A stretch of DNA of 64,000 bases from JAXMCK01 sp046349395 (lineage in GTDB: Bacteria > Pseudomonadota > Alphaproteobacteria > Geminicoccales > Geminicoccaceae): contig JAXMCK010000008.1 in the NCBI GenBank assembly GCA_046349395.1, positions 1-64,000 of the forward strand, read 5' to 3'. Below are positions 46,882 through 55,752 of the stretch, piece after piece; positions within the stretch are counted from its first letter, which is position 1, and every line of letters starts with the position of its first letter. The notes beneath the pieces are model-generated. The model saw only the letters and a list, made by a program, of their open reading frames with translations. It searched no databases and was not told the origin of the DNA. Both the position numbers and the translations under genes were made by a program.

Positions 46882-49497
46882 CTAGAGGATGAAGTCGCCG
46901 GCCACCCACTGGCCCGGCGTGGCGCTGCCGTCCTGGACGTGGATCTCCATCTCGGGGGCGGTGCTGCCCGACAGGTTCACCTGCACGATCGTGTCCGACC
47001 CGCTGGCCAGGACGCGGACCTGCCCGACACCGGTGAAGGCGCCGGTACCCTTGAAGCTCAGCGTGCCCGAGTAGACGTCGGCGAGATCGATCCGGTCGCC
47101 GGCCGTGGCCCCCACGCCGGTGAAGTCGGTGATCCAGTCGGCGTTGGCGCCCACGGCGCTGTCGGCCGCCGTGTTGAAGTCGAACAGGTCGTTGCCGGCA
47201 TTGCCCTTCAGCATGTCGTGGCCGAGGCCGCCGGTCAGCATGTTCGCCCCGCTGTTGCCGACGAGGCTGTCGGCGAGTGGGGTGCCGATCAGGTTCTCGA
47301 TGGCGAGCAGCGTGTCCTTGCCGGCACCGCCGGTGTCCTGGGCGTGGGTGATGGCGAGGCTCACCTGTACGCCCGCACCGGTGACGTCGGCATAGCTCGC
47401 GGTGTCGGTCCCGGCGCCGCCGTCCAGCCGGTCGTCGCCGGTGAAGCCCCAGAGTGTGTCGTTGCCGTCCTGGCCCTGCAGGTCGTCGTTGCCTGCGGCC
47501 CCGTAGAGCTTGTCGGCTCCGGCCCCGCCCTGCAGGACATTGTTCCCGCCATCCCCGCCGAGGCTGTCGTTGTACGCCCCGCCGGTGAGGTTCTCGATCC
47601 CGAACAGCCGGTCCTGGCCCAGGGCCCCCTGCGAGCCGCCGTTCGGCAGGCTCACCTGCACCGCACCGGTCGCATCGGCATAGACCGCCGTATCCCGGCC
47701 GGCGCCGCCGTCGAGGCGGTCGTTGCCGAGACTGCCCCAGAGCTGGTCGTCGCCGGCCCCGCCCTGCAGCCGGTCGTCGCCCGCCTCACCGTAGAGCTTG
47801 TCGTTGCCGCCCATGCCGGCAATCGCGTTGCTCCGGTCGTCGCCCCCGAGGCTGTCGTTGCCGGCCCCGCCCACCACGTTCTCGATCGAGACCAGCGTGT
47901 CGTGCCCCAGCGCCCCGCCCGCGGTCCCGTTCTTCAGCGACACCTGGACGGCAGCGGTGGCATCCCGCCAGCTCGCCGTGTCATTCCCCGTCCCGCCATC
48001 GAGCCGGTCGTCGCCGAGCCCGCCCTGCAGCGTGTCGCCACCGGCCTCGCCCCTCAGCGTGTCGTTGCCGGCGAAACCCAGCAGGAGATCGTTGCCCGCC
48101 TTGCCGGCCAGGGTGTTCGCGGCCGCGGTCCCGCTCAGCACGTCGTTGCCGTCGGTCGCCACCTTCGAAACGTGTGTCTGATTCAGTTCGTAGGCGCCGA
48201 TGTCCGGATTGCTTGTGCCGGGTTGCGGCCGCGCCACGCCGCGCTGGTCGACCTCGCCCGAGGACGCCGGATCCGCGCCGGACAGAGCCGGATTGTCCAA
48301 GGCATCGCGCAACGGCACCACCCAGGTGCCGTTGCTCAGGACCGGCTTGCCGCCACCCGTCTCGGGATCGAGGTTCGCGAATATCAGGGCGGGGCCGACG
48401 TTCACAACATCTCCCGCCACTGCACCGGGACTTACGGAACCTAGTATATTGTGGCCGTTTGAGATCCATTCCTTAGCTACAGATCCGCTATCGATTGAAT
48501 AGATGTCCTGATTGAGTGGACTGGCGTCCTTGTTTCCAACAATGATGCTGTTGTTTATATTCATCTCCTCCTTGTATCCTGCTATCCCACCCGTTCCAGC
48601 GTTGTAGTAGTGATGCGCGCAATAGGCTGCATTTGCCGTCACCGTCGTTGATACCATATCCAGGGCGCCGTCCGTGGCGAAGATCGCCCCACCGTCCCCG
48701 CCAATGTAATAGCCAGCTGAGGTATTTGCGCTGATCGTTGAGTTGCTGATACTGAGCTGGCCCCCGCTTTGCGCGATTCCTCCTCCGTACAATGCAGCAT
48801 TCCCTGATATCGCCGTTCCAGCAATGGCCGACGTGCAATTCTGGAGCGCGATGCCACCGCCCCATCCCGTGTCCCAGCCACTTTGGTGGACGTTGCCTGC
48901 AATGATCGAATCGTGGATTTCCACAATAGCACCACGCGCAGCAAGTCCAGCGCCGATGCTATCGGGAAAGTCCGTGTCGTCGCCCGAGTACAAGACACCC
49001 TTGGTGATCGTAGATCTTTCTATATCGACATGGCTGCTTGCACCAACATAGATGTTGCCGCCCGCGATCGTGTTCGAGTCCGGCGTGCTGCGACTGCGGT
49101 TGTCCGTAACGACGCAATCCGTAAGGGTGACCGTGCAATCCGTTCCGATGCGAACGCCGCCACCATTCTCCCCATGTACCTCGCCGCCGGTCAGCGTCAT
49201 CCCGTCGACCGTCGCGACCGCGGCCGCTCCGGCGATGTCCAGCACACGGCTGGCCCGGCCAGCATCTATGGTGACGCCTAGACCATCGTTATCCGGGTCG
49301 CCTCGAACCGTAACGTCGCTGCTGATTTCCAACTGCCCTTGCGCCAGCACGAGCGTCTTGCCCTCCAGCGCGGCAGCGAAGGTCACCGTGTCCGCATCGG
49401 GGTTCGCATTCGCCGCCGCCAGCGCTTCCCGCAGGCTGAGCTTACCGTCGCCCGGATCGATCGAATCGTCGAATGTGGTGACCGTAAACGTCGCCAT
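46882..49497 (-). CDS. Type I-secreted beta-helix / RTX calcium-binding protein
   Basis: 871 residues from ATG 49497. The N-terminus (VTTFDDSIDPGDGKLSLREALAA) is the CSLREA-type start of parallel beta-helix surface proteins; about 40-440 form the beta-helix. From about 470 come GGxGxDxLxG nonapeptide repeats in clusters (NDVLSGTAAANTLAGKAGND, GGAGDDQLWGSLGNDRLDGG). The C-terminus ends in hydrophobic residues (WVAGDFIL), a type I secretion feature; there is no Sec signal. The secretion ABC/MFP genes are not in the window. The DNA at about 48430-49150 is much more A+T-rich than the repeats. Confidence 0.88.
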   Translation of the reverse strand: MATFTVTTFDDSIDPGDGKLSLREALAAANANPDADTVTFAAALEGKTLVLAQGQLEISSDVTVRGDPDNDGLGVTIDAGRASRVLDIAGAAAVATVDGMTLTGGEVHGENGGGVRIGTDCTVTLTDCVVTDNRSRSTPDSNTIAGGNIYVGASSHVDIERSTITKGVLYSGDDTDFPDSIGAGLAARGAIVEIHDSIIAGNVHQSGWDTGWGGGIALQNCTSAIAGTAISGNAALYGGGIAQSGGQLSISNSTISANTSAGYYIGGDGGAIFATDGALDMVSTTVTANAAYCAHHYYNAGTGGIAGYKEEMNINNSIIVGNKDASPLNQDIYSIDSGSVAKEWISNGHNILGSVSPGAVAGDVVNVGPALIFANLDPETGGGKPVLSNGTWVVPLRDALDNPALSGADPASSGEVDQRGVARPQPGTSNPDIGAYELNQTHVSKVATDGNDVLSGTAAANTLAGKAGNDLLLGFAGNDTLRGEAGGDTLQGGLGDDRLDGGTGNDTASWRDATAAVQVSLKNGTAGGALGHDTLVSIENVVGGAGNDSLGGDDRSNAIAGMGGNDKLYGEAGDDRLQGGAGDDQLWGSLGNDRLDGGAGRDTAVYADATGAVQVSLPNGGSQGALGQDRLFGIENLTGGAYNDSLGGDGGNNVLQGGAGADKLYGAAGNDDLQGQDGNDTLWGFTGDDRLDGGAGTDTASYADVTGAGVQVSLAITHAQDTGGAGKDTLLAIENLIGTPLADSLVGNSGANMLTGGLGHDMLKGNAGNDLFDFNTAADSAVGANADWITDFTGVGATAGDRIDLADVYSGTLSFKGTGAFTGVGQVRVLASGSDTIVQVNLSGSTAPEMEIHVQDGSATPGQWVAGDFIL

Positions 49498-49574
49498 GCC
49501 GGGTCTCCAGCGGCCCGCAAATGACGGGCCGTGAATATGCAGGATTTCTGTAGCACCACCGGACGTTCCGGGCA

Positions 49575-49588
49575 TTGATCTGGATCAA
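49575..49588. promoter_or_regulatory. FNR/FixK-type box between the RTX gene and the ABC operon
   Basis: TTGATCTGGATCAA is a perfect match to the alphaproteobacterial FnrL/FixK consensus TTGAT-NNN-GATCAA. It lies 78 bases before the RTX start (minus) and about 120 bases before the binding-protein start (plus). Control by an oxygen-sensing CRP/FNR protein is inferred. The rest of the gap 49498-49707 holds no gene. Confidence 0.7.
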
Positions 49589-49707
49589 GCGGGCCCGGTC
49601 CGGGATGCGACAATCCCGTTGTCGCCCGTGGCGCAGGGCCTTAGGTTCCGCGGCGACAGCGGCCCGGCATGCGGCCGCGCGTGAAGCAAAGGCCAGGGAG
49701 GCTGAAG

Positions 49708-51192
49708 ATGGTCGTAGGACGGGGTAGGATTCCGGCCGCGCTGACGGGCATGGCGGTGGCGGCGTTCGTCGCCGGTGCGGCGGCGGCACAGGACAAGCCG
49801 TTCGAGGGCGTCACGGTCAACGTCATCACGCAGACGGGTGCGATCCAGGAGCCGCTGCAGCGCCGCGCCCCCGAGTTCGAGGCGAAGACGGGGGCGAAGA
49901 TCAACGTGATCGCCGTCCCCTTCTCCGATCTCTACCAGAAGATCCTGACCGACTGGGCCGCCGGTACCAATTCCGTCGACGCCGCCGTCTTCGCCCCCCA
50001 GTGGATGGTCGACTACATCGCCGGCAACTACCTGGAAGACCTGACGCCGCGCATCGACGCCGACAAGGACATCCAGCAGGACGACGTCGGCGCCTTCTTC
50101 CGTGACTTCTCCGAGAAGTACAACGGGAAGGCCTACATGGTTACGCTCGATGGCGACTTCCACATGATGTACTATCGGAAGGACGTCCTCGACGCCGCCG
50201 GGCTCAAGGTGCCGACCACCTGGGACGAGTATCTCGAAGTCGCCAAGGCCGTGCACGGCCAGGACATGAACGGCGACGGCACGCCGGACTTCGGCTCCTG
50301 CATCGCCAAGAAGCGCAACGCGCAGAGCTACTGGTTCGTGACCGACGTCGTCGGCTCGATGACGCAGTCCAAGGGGACGAGCCAGGGTGCCTTCTTCAAC
50401 ACCGCCGACATGACCCCGCTCGTCGACAACGAGGCCTTCCGCAAGTCGCTGGAGTTCCTCAAGGAGTCGACGAAGTACGGCCCGCCGGACGAGCTGAACC
50501 TCGACGTTTCCGACACCCGCCCGCTGTTCGCGTCCGGCCGCTGCGCCCTGAACCTCGACTGGGGCGACGTCGGTACCATCTCGATCGATCCCAAGCAGTC
50601 CAAGGTGCAGGGCAAGTGGGGTGCCGCGATCATGCCGGGCTCCAAGGAGGTCCTGAACTGGGAGACGGGCAAGCTCGAGGCCTGCTCCGCCACCAACTGC
50701 CCCTACGCGATCGACGGCGTGAACCACGCCCCCTTCGCGGCCTTCGGCGGCTGGGGTGGCGGCATCAACGCGGCGGCGGATCCGAAGGTGAAGGACGCGG
50801 CCTACGCCTACTTCTCGTTCATGACGCAGCCGGCGCAGTCCAACTCGGACGTCACCATCGGCGGCACCGGCTTCAACCCCTACCGGACCTCGCAGCTCTC
50901 CTACAGTGATCTGTGGAAGCAGGCCGGCATGAGCGAAGAGGAGGCCAAGGTCTATCTCGGCGCCATCAATGCCAGCATGAACAGCCCCAACATGATCCTC
51001 GATCTGCGCATCCCGCAGAACCAGAAGTACCAGCAGGTGGTGCTCGACGAGGCGATCTCGCGCTTCCTCTCGGGCGAGATCGACGAGGACGCCACCGTGA
51101 AGGCGGTCGCCGACGGCTGGAGCGAGCTCAACGAGGAGATCGGCAAGGACGACCAGCTGGCCTTCTACCGCAACACCATCGGCGCGAAGTGA
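49708..51192 (+). CDS. ABC transporter extracellular solute-binding protein (sugar type)
   Basis: 494 residues from ATG 49708, with GGGAGG upstream; a further in-frame ATG at 49669 is less likely. Signal RGRIPAALTGMAVAAFVAGAAAA. Type I solute-binding fold of the maltose/glycerol-3-phosphate class: EFEAKTGAKINVIAVPFSDL, DGDFHMMYYRKDVLDAAGLK, PTTWDEYLEVAK. First of a four-gene CUT1 importer; ligand unknown, probably a sugar or polyol. Confidence 0.88.
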   Translation: MVVGRGRIPAALTGMAVAAFVAGAAAAQDKPFEGVTVNVITQTGAIQEPLQRRAPEFEAKTGAKINVIAVPFSDLYQKILTDWAAGTNSVDAAVFAPQWMVDYIAGNYLEDLTPRIDADKDIQQDDVGAFFRDFSEKYNGKAYMVTLDGDFHMMYYRKDVLDAAGLKVPTTWDEYLEVAKAVHGQDMNGDGTPDFGSCIAKKRNAQSYWFVTDVVGSMTQSKGTSQGAFFNTADMTPLVDNEAFRKSLEFLKESTKYGPPDELNLDVSDTRPLFASGRCALNLDWGDVGTISIDPKQSKVQGKWGAAIMPGSKEVLNWETGKLEACSATNCPYAIDGVNHAPFAAFGGWGGGINAAADPKVKDAAYAYFSFMTQPAQSNSDVTIGGTGFNPYRTSQLSYSDLWKQAGMSEEEAKVYLGAINASMNSPNMILDLRIPQNQKYQQVVLDEAISRFLSGEIDEDATVKAVADGWSELNEEIGKDDQLAFYRNTIGAK

Positions 51193-51273
51193 TCCGCGTA
51201 CAGTGATCGACAACCCGGCGCCGACCCTCGGGGCGGTGCCGGGCTCTGCCTCTCGTCCCCAGTCGGGCCCAGG

Positions 51274-52419
51274 ATGAACGCGACCGCCACAGCCGATGCC
51301 GTGCTGGACGCCGCCCACCGCCCCGGCTGGGCCGAGCGGATCGACCATTATTCCGGCCGGCTCATGGTCCTGCCGGCGGTCATCGTGCTGCTCTGCTTCG
51401 CGATCTTCCCGCTCATCATCTCGGCCTATCTGGCCCTCTCGCGCTTCGCGCTGGCGCCGGGCGGCTTCACGCTGAAGTTCATCGGCCTCACCAACTTCAA
51501 GAAGCTGCTCTCGGGCTCGCAGCAGTACCATCTGCTGGGCACCTTCGGTGAACTGGGCGCCGTGCGTTGGGCCGTCCTGATCCTGGTCGCCGCCGGCCTG
51601 CTCTATCTGCTCTCCCGCTACTTCCGAGGGGGGCGACCGACCGTCATGGGCACCATCGGCCGCCTCCTCGCGGTCGCGACGTTCTTCGGCTTCGCACTCG
51701 TCGCCGTGCTCGGCACCTCACCCGGCGGCGTGCCCGGCACCGTCGTCAACACGCTGCTCTACGTCGTCGTCGGCGTCACGGTGCAGTTCCTGCTGGGCCT
51801 GGGCCTGGCTCTCCTCTGCGGCCAGCCCATCCGCGGCCGCAACTTCTTCCGCGTCCTCTTCTTCATCCCGCTCATGGTGACCCCGGTCGGCATCGCCTAC
51901 ACCTTCCGCATGCTGGCCGACATGCAGAAGGGGCCCTTCGCCCCCTTGCTGCGCACCTTCGGCATCTCGGAATGGTCCTGGGCCACCGAGGCCTGGTCCG
52001 CCCGCCTCATGGTCCTGATCGGCGACACCTGGCAGTGGACGCCCTTCATGTTCATCGTGCTCCTGGCGGCGATCGAGAACCAGCCGCGCGACCAGGTCGA
52101 GGCCGCCCGCCTCGATGGTGCGAGCGGCTTCCAGATCTTCCGCGACATCACCTGGCCGGCCATCGCCCCCGTCGCCGCCACGGTCGTGCTGATCCGCCTC
52201 ATCGAGGCGTTCAAGATCATCGACCTGCCCAACGTGCTCACCGGCGGCGGCCCCGGCCTCGCCACCGAGTCGATGACGCTCCACGCCTTCATCGCCTGGC
52301 GCACCCAGGACCTCGGCGGCTCGGCCTCGGTCGGCTACATCCTCCTCTTCATGTCGACCGTGGTCTGCGTCTCCTTCTTCAACTTCGTCGTGCGGCCCGC
52401 CCGCCGGGAGGGCGCATGA
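51274..52419 (+). CDS. ABC transporter permease, MalF type, with extra membrane insertion
   Basis: 381 residues, longer than the usual about 300. After TM1 (RLMVLPAVIVLLCFAIFPLI) there is an insertion of about 60 residues (105-165) with two added hydrophobic segments, before the conserved core NTLLYVVVGVTVQFLLGLGL. The EAA coupling loop is EAARLDGASGFQIFRDITWP. Membrane channel of the CUT1 importer; the stop overlaps the next start (ATGA). Confidence 0.88.
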   Translation: MNATATADAVLDAAHRPGWAERIDHYSGRLMVLPAVIVLLCFAIFPLIISAYLALSRFALAPGGFTLKFIGLTNFKKLLSGSQQYHLLGTFGELGAVRWAVLILVAAGLLYLLSRYFRGGRPTVMGTIGRLLAVATFFGFALVAVLGTSPGGVPGTVVNTLLYVVVGVTVQFLLGLGLALLCGQPIRGRNFFRVLFFIPLMVTPVGIAYTFRMLADMQKGPFAPLLRTFGISEWSWATEAWSARLMVLIGDTWQWTPFMFIVLLAAIENQPRDQVEAARLDGASGFQIFRDITWPAIAPVAATVVLIRLIEAFKIIDLPNVLTGGGPGLATESMTLHAFIAWRTQDLGGSASVGYILLFMSTVVCVSFFNFVVRPARREGA

Positions 52420-53468
52420 CCGCCGCCGCCGACACCCGCCCGCTCCAGCGCCGCCTGTTCGAGCCCGCGACCATCGAAGAGCAGGCCCCGGTCTCGCGCG
52501 TCGTCACCTACGCGCTCCTGTTCCTCTGGTCGCTCGTCGTGCTCATCCCCCTCTACTGGGTGCTGATCACCTCGTTCAAAGGTCCGGGCGAGGTCGACAA
52601 CGGTCCCTTCTACGTCCCCTTCCTCGACTTCACGCCGAACGTCGACGCCTGGGACTTCATGCTGCTGCAGAACAACACGCTGGGCCCCTATCTCAACTCG
52701 GTCGTCATCGCCTTCTTCAGCACCACCCTGGCCCTGCTGATCGGCTCGCTGGCCGCCTACGCGCTCGTGCGCATCCGCTTCCAGGTGAAGCTCGCCGCCA
52801 TCGGCCTCTTCATCCTGCTGGTCGCCGCCGTCATCGCCGCGGTTACCATCTTCGGCGTGAAGTGGCAGATCGCGCTGACGGTCGCCGTCGCCCTCTACGT
52901 CATCGGCCTCGTGACGCTGGTCGGCCGCACGAAGCGCTCGGTCGGCAACAACGACATCGAGTTCTGGATCATCAGCAACCGCATCATGCCGCCGATCGTG
53001 GCCGTGCTGCCGATCTACGTCATGTTCCAGCAGCTGAAGCTGCTCGACACGCAGATCGGCCTCATCGCCACCTACACCGCGGTCAACCTGCCGATCGTCG
53101 TCTGGCTCACGCGCGATTTCTTCGCCGGCATCCCGATCGACCTCGAGGAGAGTGCCGAACTCGACGGTGCCTCCAAGTTCCGCGTCTTCTTCACGATCGC
53201 CCTGCCGCTCGTCCGCTCGGGCCTCGTCGCCACCTTCCTCCTGGTCCTGATCCTCGCCTGGAACGAGTATCTCTTGGCGCTTTTCCTCTCCAACGCCAAC
53301 GCCCAGACCATGCCGGTGCTCGTCTCCGCCCAGAACACGACGCGCGGCCCGCAATGGTGGAACATGTCGGTGCTGATCACCGTCATGATCGCACCCGTCG
53401 TCCTCATCTCAGCCCTCCTGCAGAAGCACATCGCGCGCGGTCTGCTGGTCGGTGCCGTGAAGGGCTAG
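52416..53468 (+). CDS. ABC transporter permease, MalG type, with extra membrane insertion
   Basis: 350 residues. Standard MalG start (YALLFLWSLVVLIPLYWVLI, TSFKG). Between YLNSVVIAFFSTTLALLIG and the conserved IMPPIVAVLPIYVMF there is an added block of about 60 residues with two hydrophobic segments (AAIGLFILLVAAVIAAVTIF, IALTVAVALYVIGLVTLV). EAA loop: EESAELDGASKFRVFFTIALP. Partner of the preceding permease, which carries a similar insertion. Confidence 0.88.
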   Translation: MTAAADTRPLQRRLFEPATIEEQAPVSRVVTYALLFLWSLVVLIPLYWVLITSFKGPGEVDNGPFYVPFLDFTPNVDAWDFMLLQNNTLGPYLNSVVIAFFSTTLALLIGSLAAYALVRIRFQVKLAAIGLFILLVAAVIAAVTIFGVKWQIALTVAVALYVIGLVTLVGRTKRSVGNNDIEFWIISNRIMPPIVAVLPIYVMFQQLKLLDTQIGLIATYTAVNLPIVVWLTRDFFAGIPIDLEESAELDGASKFRVFFTIALPLVRSGLVATFLLVLILAWNEYLLALFLSNANAQTMPVLVSAQNTTRGPQWWNMSVLITVMIAPVVLISALLQKHIARGLLVGAVKG

Positions 53469-53474
53469 AGGTCC

Positions 53475-54551
53475 ATGGCCGTCACCCTCTCCGCCATCCG
53501 CAAGTCCTTCGGCGCCCTCGAAGTGGTGAAGGGCCTCGACCTCGAGATCGCCGACGGCGAGTTCCTCGTGCTGCTGGGCCCGTCCGGCTGCGGCAAGACC
53601 ACCGCACTCCGCATGGTCGCTGGCCTCGAGACCGTCACCTCGGGCCGCATCCTGATCGGCGACCGCGACGTCACCCACGTCCTGCCCAAGTACCGGGACG
53701 TGGCGATGGTCTTCCAGTCCTACGCCCTCTACCCGCACATGACGATTGCCGAGAACATCGGCTATCCGCTGAAGCTGCGTAAGGTGCCGCCCGCGGAGCG
53801 CGAGGCGGCCGTCCGCGCCGCCGCCGGCAAGGTGCACCTCTCGGACTATCTCGACCGCTACCCCCGCCAGCTCTCGGGCGGCCAGCGCCAGCGCGTAGCG
53901 CTCGCCCGCGCCATGGTCCGCCGCCCCGCCGTCTTCCTCATGGACGAGCCGCTCTCGAACCTCGACGCCAAGCTGCGCGGCCACATGCGCTCCGAGCTGA
54001 AGCATCTCCAGGCCGAGCTCGGCGTCACCACGATCTACGTCACCCACGATCAGATCGAGGCCATGACGCTGGGGCACCGTGTGGCCGTCATGAACCAGGG
54101 CATCGTCCAGCAGATCGCCGAGCCGCGCGTGATCTACGACGACCCGGCCAACCTCTTCGTCGCCGGCTTCATCGGCTCGCCGCCCATGAACTTCCTCGAA
54201 GGCGAGCTGACCGACGGCACCTTCGCCTGCCAAGCCGGCCGCTTCGCCACCGGCACCAACGCCAGCGCCCCGAAGACCGTCGTCGGCCTTCGCCCCGAAG
54301 ACTGCCGCGTCACGCCGTCGACGGAGGGCCGCGTCGCCGCCCGCGTCTACGCCACCGAGCTGATCGGCGACCACACCCTCATCACCTGCCAGCTCGGCGA
54401 GACCACCCTGACGGTCAAGGCCGACAAGGGTGCCTCCTACCCCATGGACGCCCCCATCGGCATCACCTTCCCCGACCGCGCCATCTTCCTGTTCGATGCC
54501 GCCAGCGGGGCGCGCATTCGGAGTCGCGGCGCGCTAGAAGCGGCGGCCTGA
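53475..54551 (+). CDS. ABC transporter ATP-binding protein, UgpC/MalK type
   Basis: 358 residues. Walker A LLGPSGCGKTTALRM (about 35-49), Q-loop MVFQSYALYPHMT, signature LSGGQRQRVALARAM, Walker B VFLMDEPLSNLDA, switch VTHDQIEAMTL, and a C-terminal TOBE-type regulatory domain (VVGLRPEDCRVT). Powers the CUT1 importer; six bases after the second permease. In related clusters one ATPase serves several importers. Confidence 0.92.
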   Translation: MAVTLSAIRKSFGALEVVKGLDLEIADGEFLVLLGPSGCGKTTALRMVAGLETVTSGRILIGDRDVTHVLPKYRDVAMVFQSYALYPHMTIAENIGYPLKLRKVPPAEREAAVRAAAGKVHLSDYLDRYPRQLSGGQRQRVALARAMVRRPAVFLMDEPLSNLDAKLRGHMRSELKHLQAELGVTTIYVTHDQIEAMTLGHRVAVMNQGIVQQIAEPRVIYDDPANLFVAGFIGSPPMNFLEGELTDGTFACQAGRFATGTNASAPKTVVGLRPEDCRVTPSTEGRVAARVYATELIGDHTLITCQLGETTLTVKADKGASYPMDAPIGITFPDRAIFLFDAASGARIRSRGALEAAA

Positions 54552-54591
54552 GCGGCAATCGCAGCGCGGCTGAGTCGGCCCCGAGAAAGCG

Positions 54592-54613
54592 AACGGCCGC
54601 CCCGAAGGACGGC
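54592..54613 (-). terminator. TTCG-tetraloop hairpin after the VPLPA-CTERM gene
   Basis: Read on the minus strand: CGGCCGTCC-TTCG-GGGCGGCCG, nine pairs including one T-G wobble, closing a TTCG loop, 36 bases past the VPLPA-CTERM gene stop. It could also serve the plus-strand ABC operon from the other side. A sister hairpin stands at 59058-59081. Confidence 0.6.
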
Positions 54614-54649
54614 CGCACAACGTTGAGAGCCAAACAAGACTCGCCCCGC

Positions 54650-55216
54650 TCACGCCACCTTGCGCTGCCGCCGCCGGACCCACCCCAGCCCAACGATCCC
54701 GCTCGCCAGCAGCGGCAGGGCCGCGGGAAGCGGGACCACTTGGCTCAGCGTGAGGTTCCCTGTGGTCTGTGGTGGCGACAACGTGTTCGTCAGCTTCACT
54801 GTTAGGTTCGTCACGTCAAAGCTCCCCGTGACCGCGCTGAGGACGACCAGCAGGAAACCTGTGTTGGAAATTGTTGGGTTCAGTGTAGCGACCGTGGTTG
54901 CGCTGGAACAGCTGCCAAAGGGACTGGTGCAATCAGCAAATGCTACCGTACCGATCTTTAGCGATCCATCGTACAATTCAGCTCTAGCTTGCTCGCCGTT
55001 GGTGAATGAGGTCGCCGTAAAGGCGAGGGATGCTTGATTGTAGGGCCCCGCCGGCGTGACACCCGACAGTTCGATGCCGTAGGTGGCACTTTGTGACGTG
55101 CTCACCAGCGCCGCGCGGGCGGGCGCCGCCACCCCCGCGGCCAGCGCCATGCACACCGCCACGGCGCCGAGCACACCCGAAGCCCGCTGCCGGACAAGAT
55201 CCACCACCATCCGCAC
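54650..55216 (-). CDS. VPLPA-CTERM (PEP-CTERM-like) sorted surface protein
   Basis: 188 residues from GTG 55216, with GGGGAGG eight bases before. N-terminal signal (SGVLGAVAVCMALAAGVAAP-ARA). The C-terminus is the classic sorting tag: VPLPAALPLLASGIVGLG, then WVRRRQRKVA. The middle is a Ser/Thr-rich beta-type domain with one Cys pair. Proteins of this kind are exported and processed by an exosortase-like enzyme with exopolysaccharide. No exosortase gene is in the window. Confidence 0.85.
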   Translation of the reverse strand: MRMVVDLVRQRASGVLGAVAVCMALAAGVAAPARAALVSTSQSATYGIELSGVTPAGPYNQASLAFTATSFTNGEQARAELYDGSLKIGTVAFADCTSPFGSCSSATTVATLNPTISNTGFLLVVLSAVTGSFDVTNLTVKLTNTLSPPQTTGNLTLSQVVPLPAALPLLASGIVGLGWVRRRQRKVA

Positions 55217-55752
55217 GAAGCCGCCTCCCCTTTTGGTCCTACCACACCGACAAGGGCGACTATGTCCGTGCCGTCATCCTCCGTCATCCACCGATCTGCG
55301 CGAGAATGCTGCCGGCCTCTTCTCGGGGGAAAAGGGGTCAGGACTCTTTTGAAGGGGAAAAGGGGTCAGGGAAAAGGGGTCAGGACTCTTTTGGACGGTC
55401 GTTGACGCAGGTATGCGGACTGTCTCCGGGCGTCCGGAAATACTGGCCGCCAGGCGGGCGCTGATACCGCGATTGAGCTTATCCGTTGATGTCCTGGACG
55501 TCAGTGCATCAACCCGCCCGTAGCACAGCGAGGATCGTAGCAATGACCTTCCGCTTGCGAAGGGTTTTCACACCTCCGGACGTCTTCGGTGTCCAGGCTT
55601 CGGCCACTGCCATCGGTCAGACCAAAGTCCGTGCTGCCGGACCTTGAATGTCCGAGGTGCCGACCCTTCTTAAACAAACAAGATAAATGCGTTAACCCGA
55701 CCCACCAACCGTGTGACAGGGCCTGCCTGGCATAGACAAAGCGAGCCGACCC
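55217..55752. other. 536-base stretch without a convincing gene
   Basis: Holds the GGGAAAAGGGGTCAGG direct repeats (55327-55392) and then about 350 bases with no frame that looks native. Part of 55540-55740 is less G+C-rich (AACAAACAAGATAAATGCG) and probably carries the BLUF gene promoter. Short frames here have poor composition and were not called. Confidence 0.6.
55327..55392. repeat. Three direct copies of a GGGAAAAGGGGTCAGG unit
   Basis: GGGAAAAGGGGTCAGG occurs at 55327-55342, 55355-55370 and 55369-55384; the first and third are followed by ACTCTTTT. Offsets are 28 and 14 bases. Such AAAAGGGGTCAGGACTC-like strings are common in proteobacterial intergenic DNA near REP-associated tyrosine transposases; whether this is a remnant of one is an inference, as no transposase is visible. 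Confidence 0.7.

Noticed and set aside
46939..48444. About 500-codon plus-strand frame opposite the RTX repeats
   Set aside because: It mirrors the glycine/aspartate repeats (VAG, GPALQ repeats) and has no independent support.
55327..55392. CRISPR array
   Set aside because: Repeats are too short and spaced 14-28 bases without unique spacers, and no cas gene is present.
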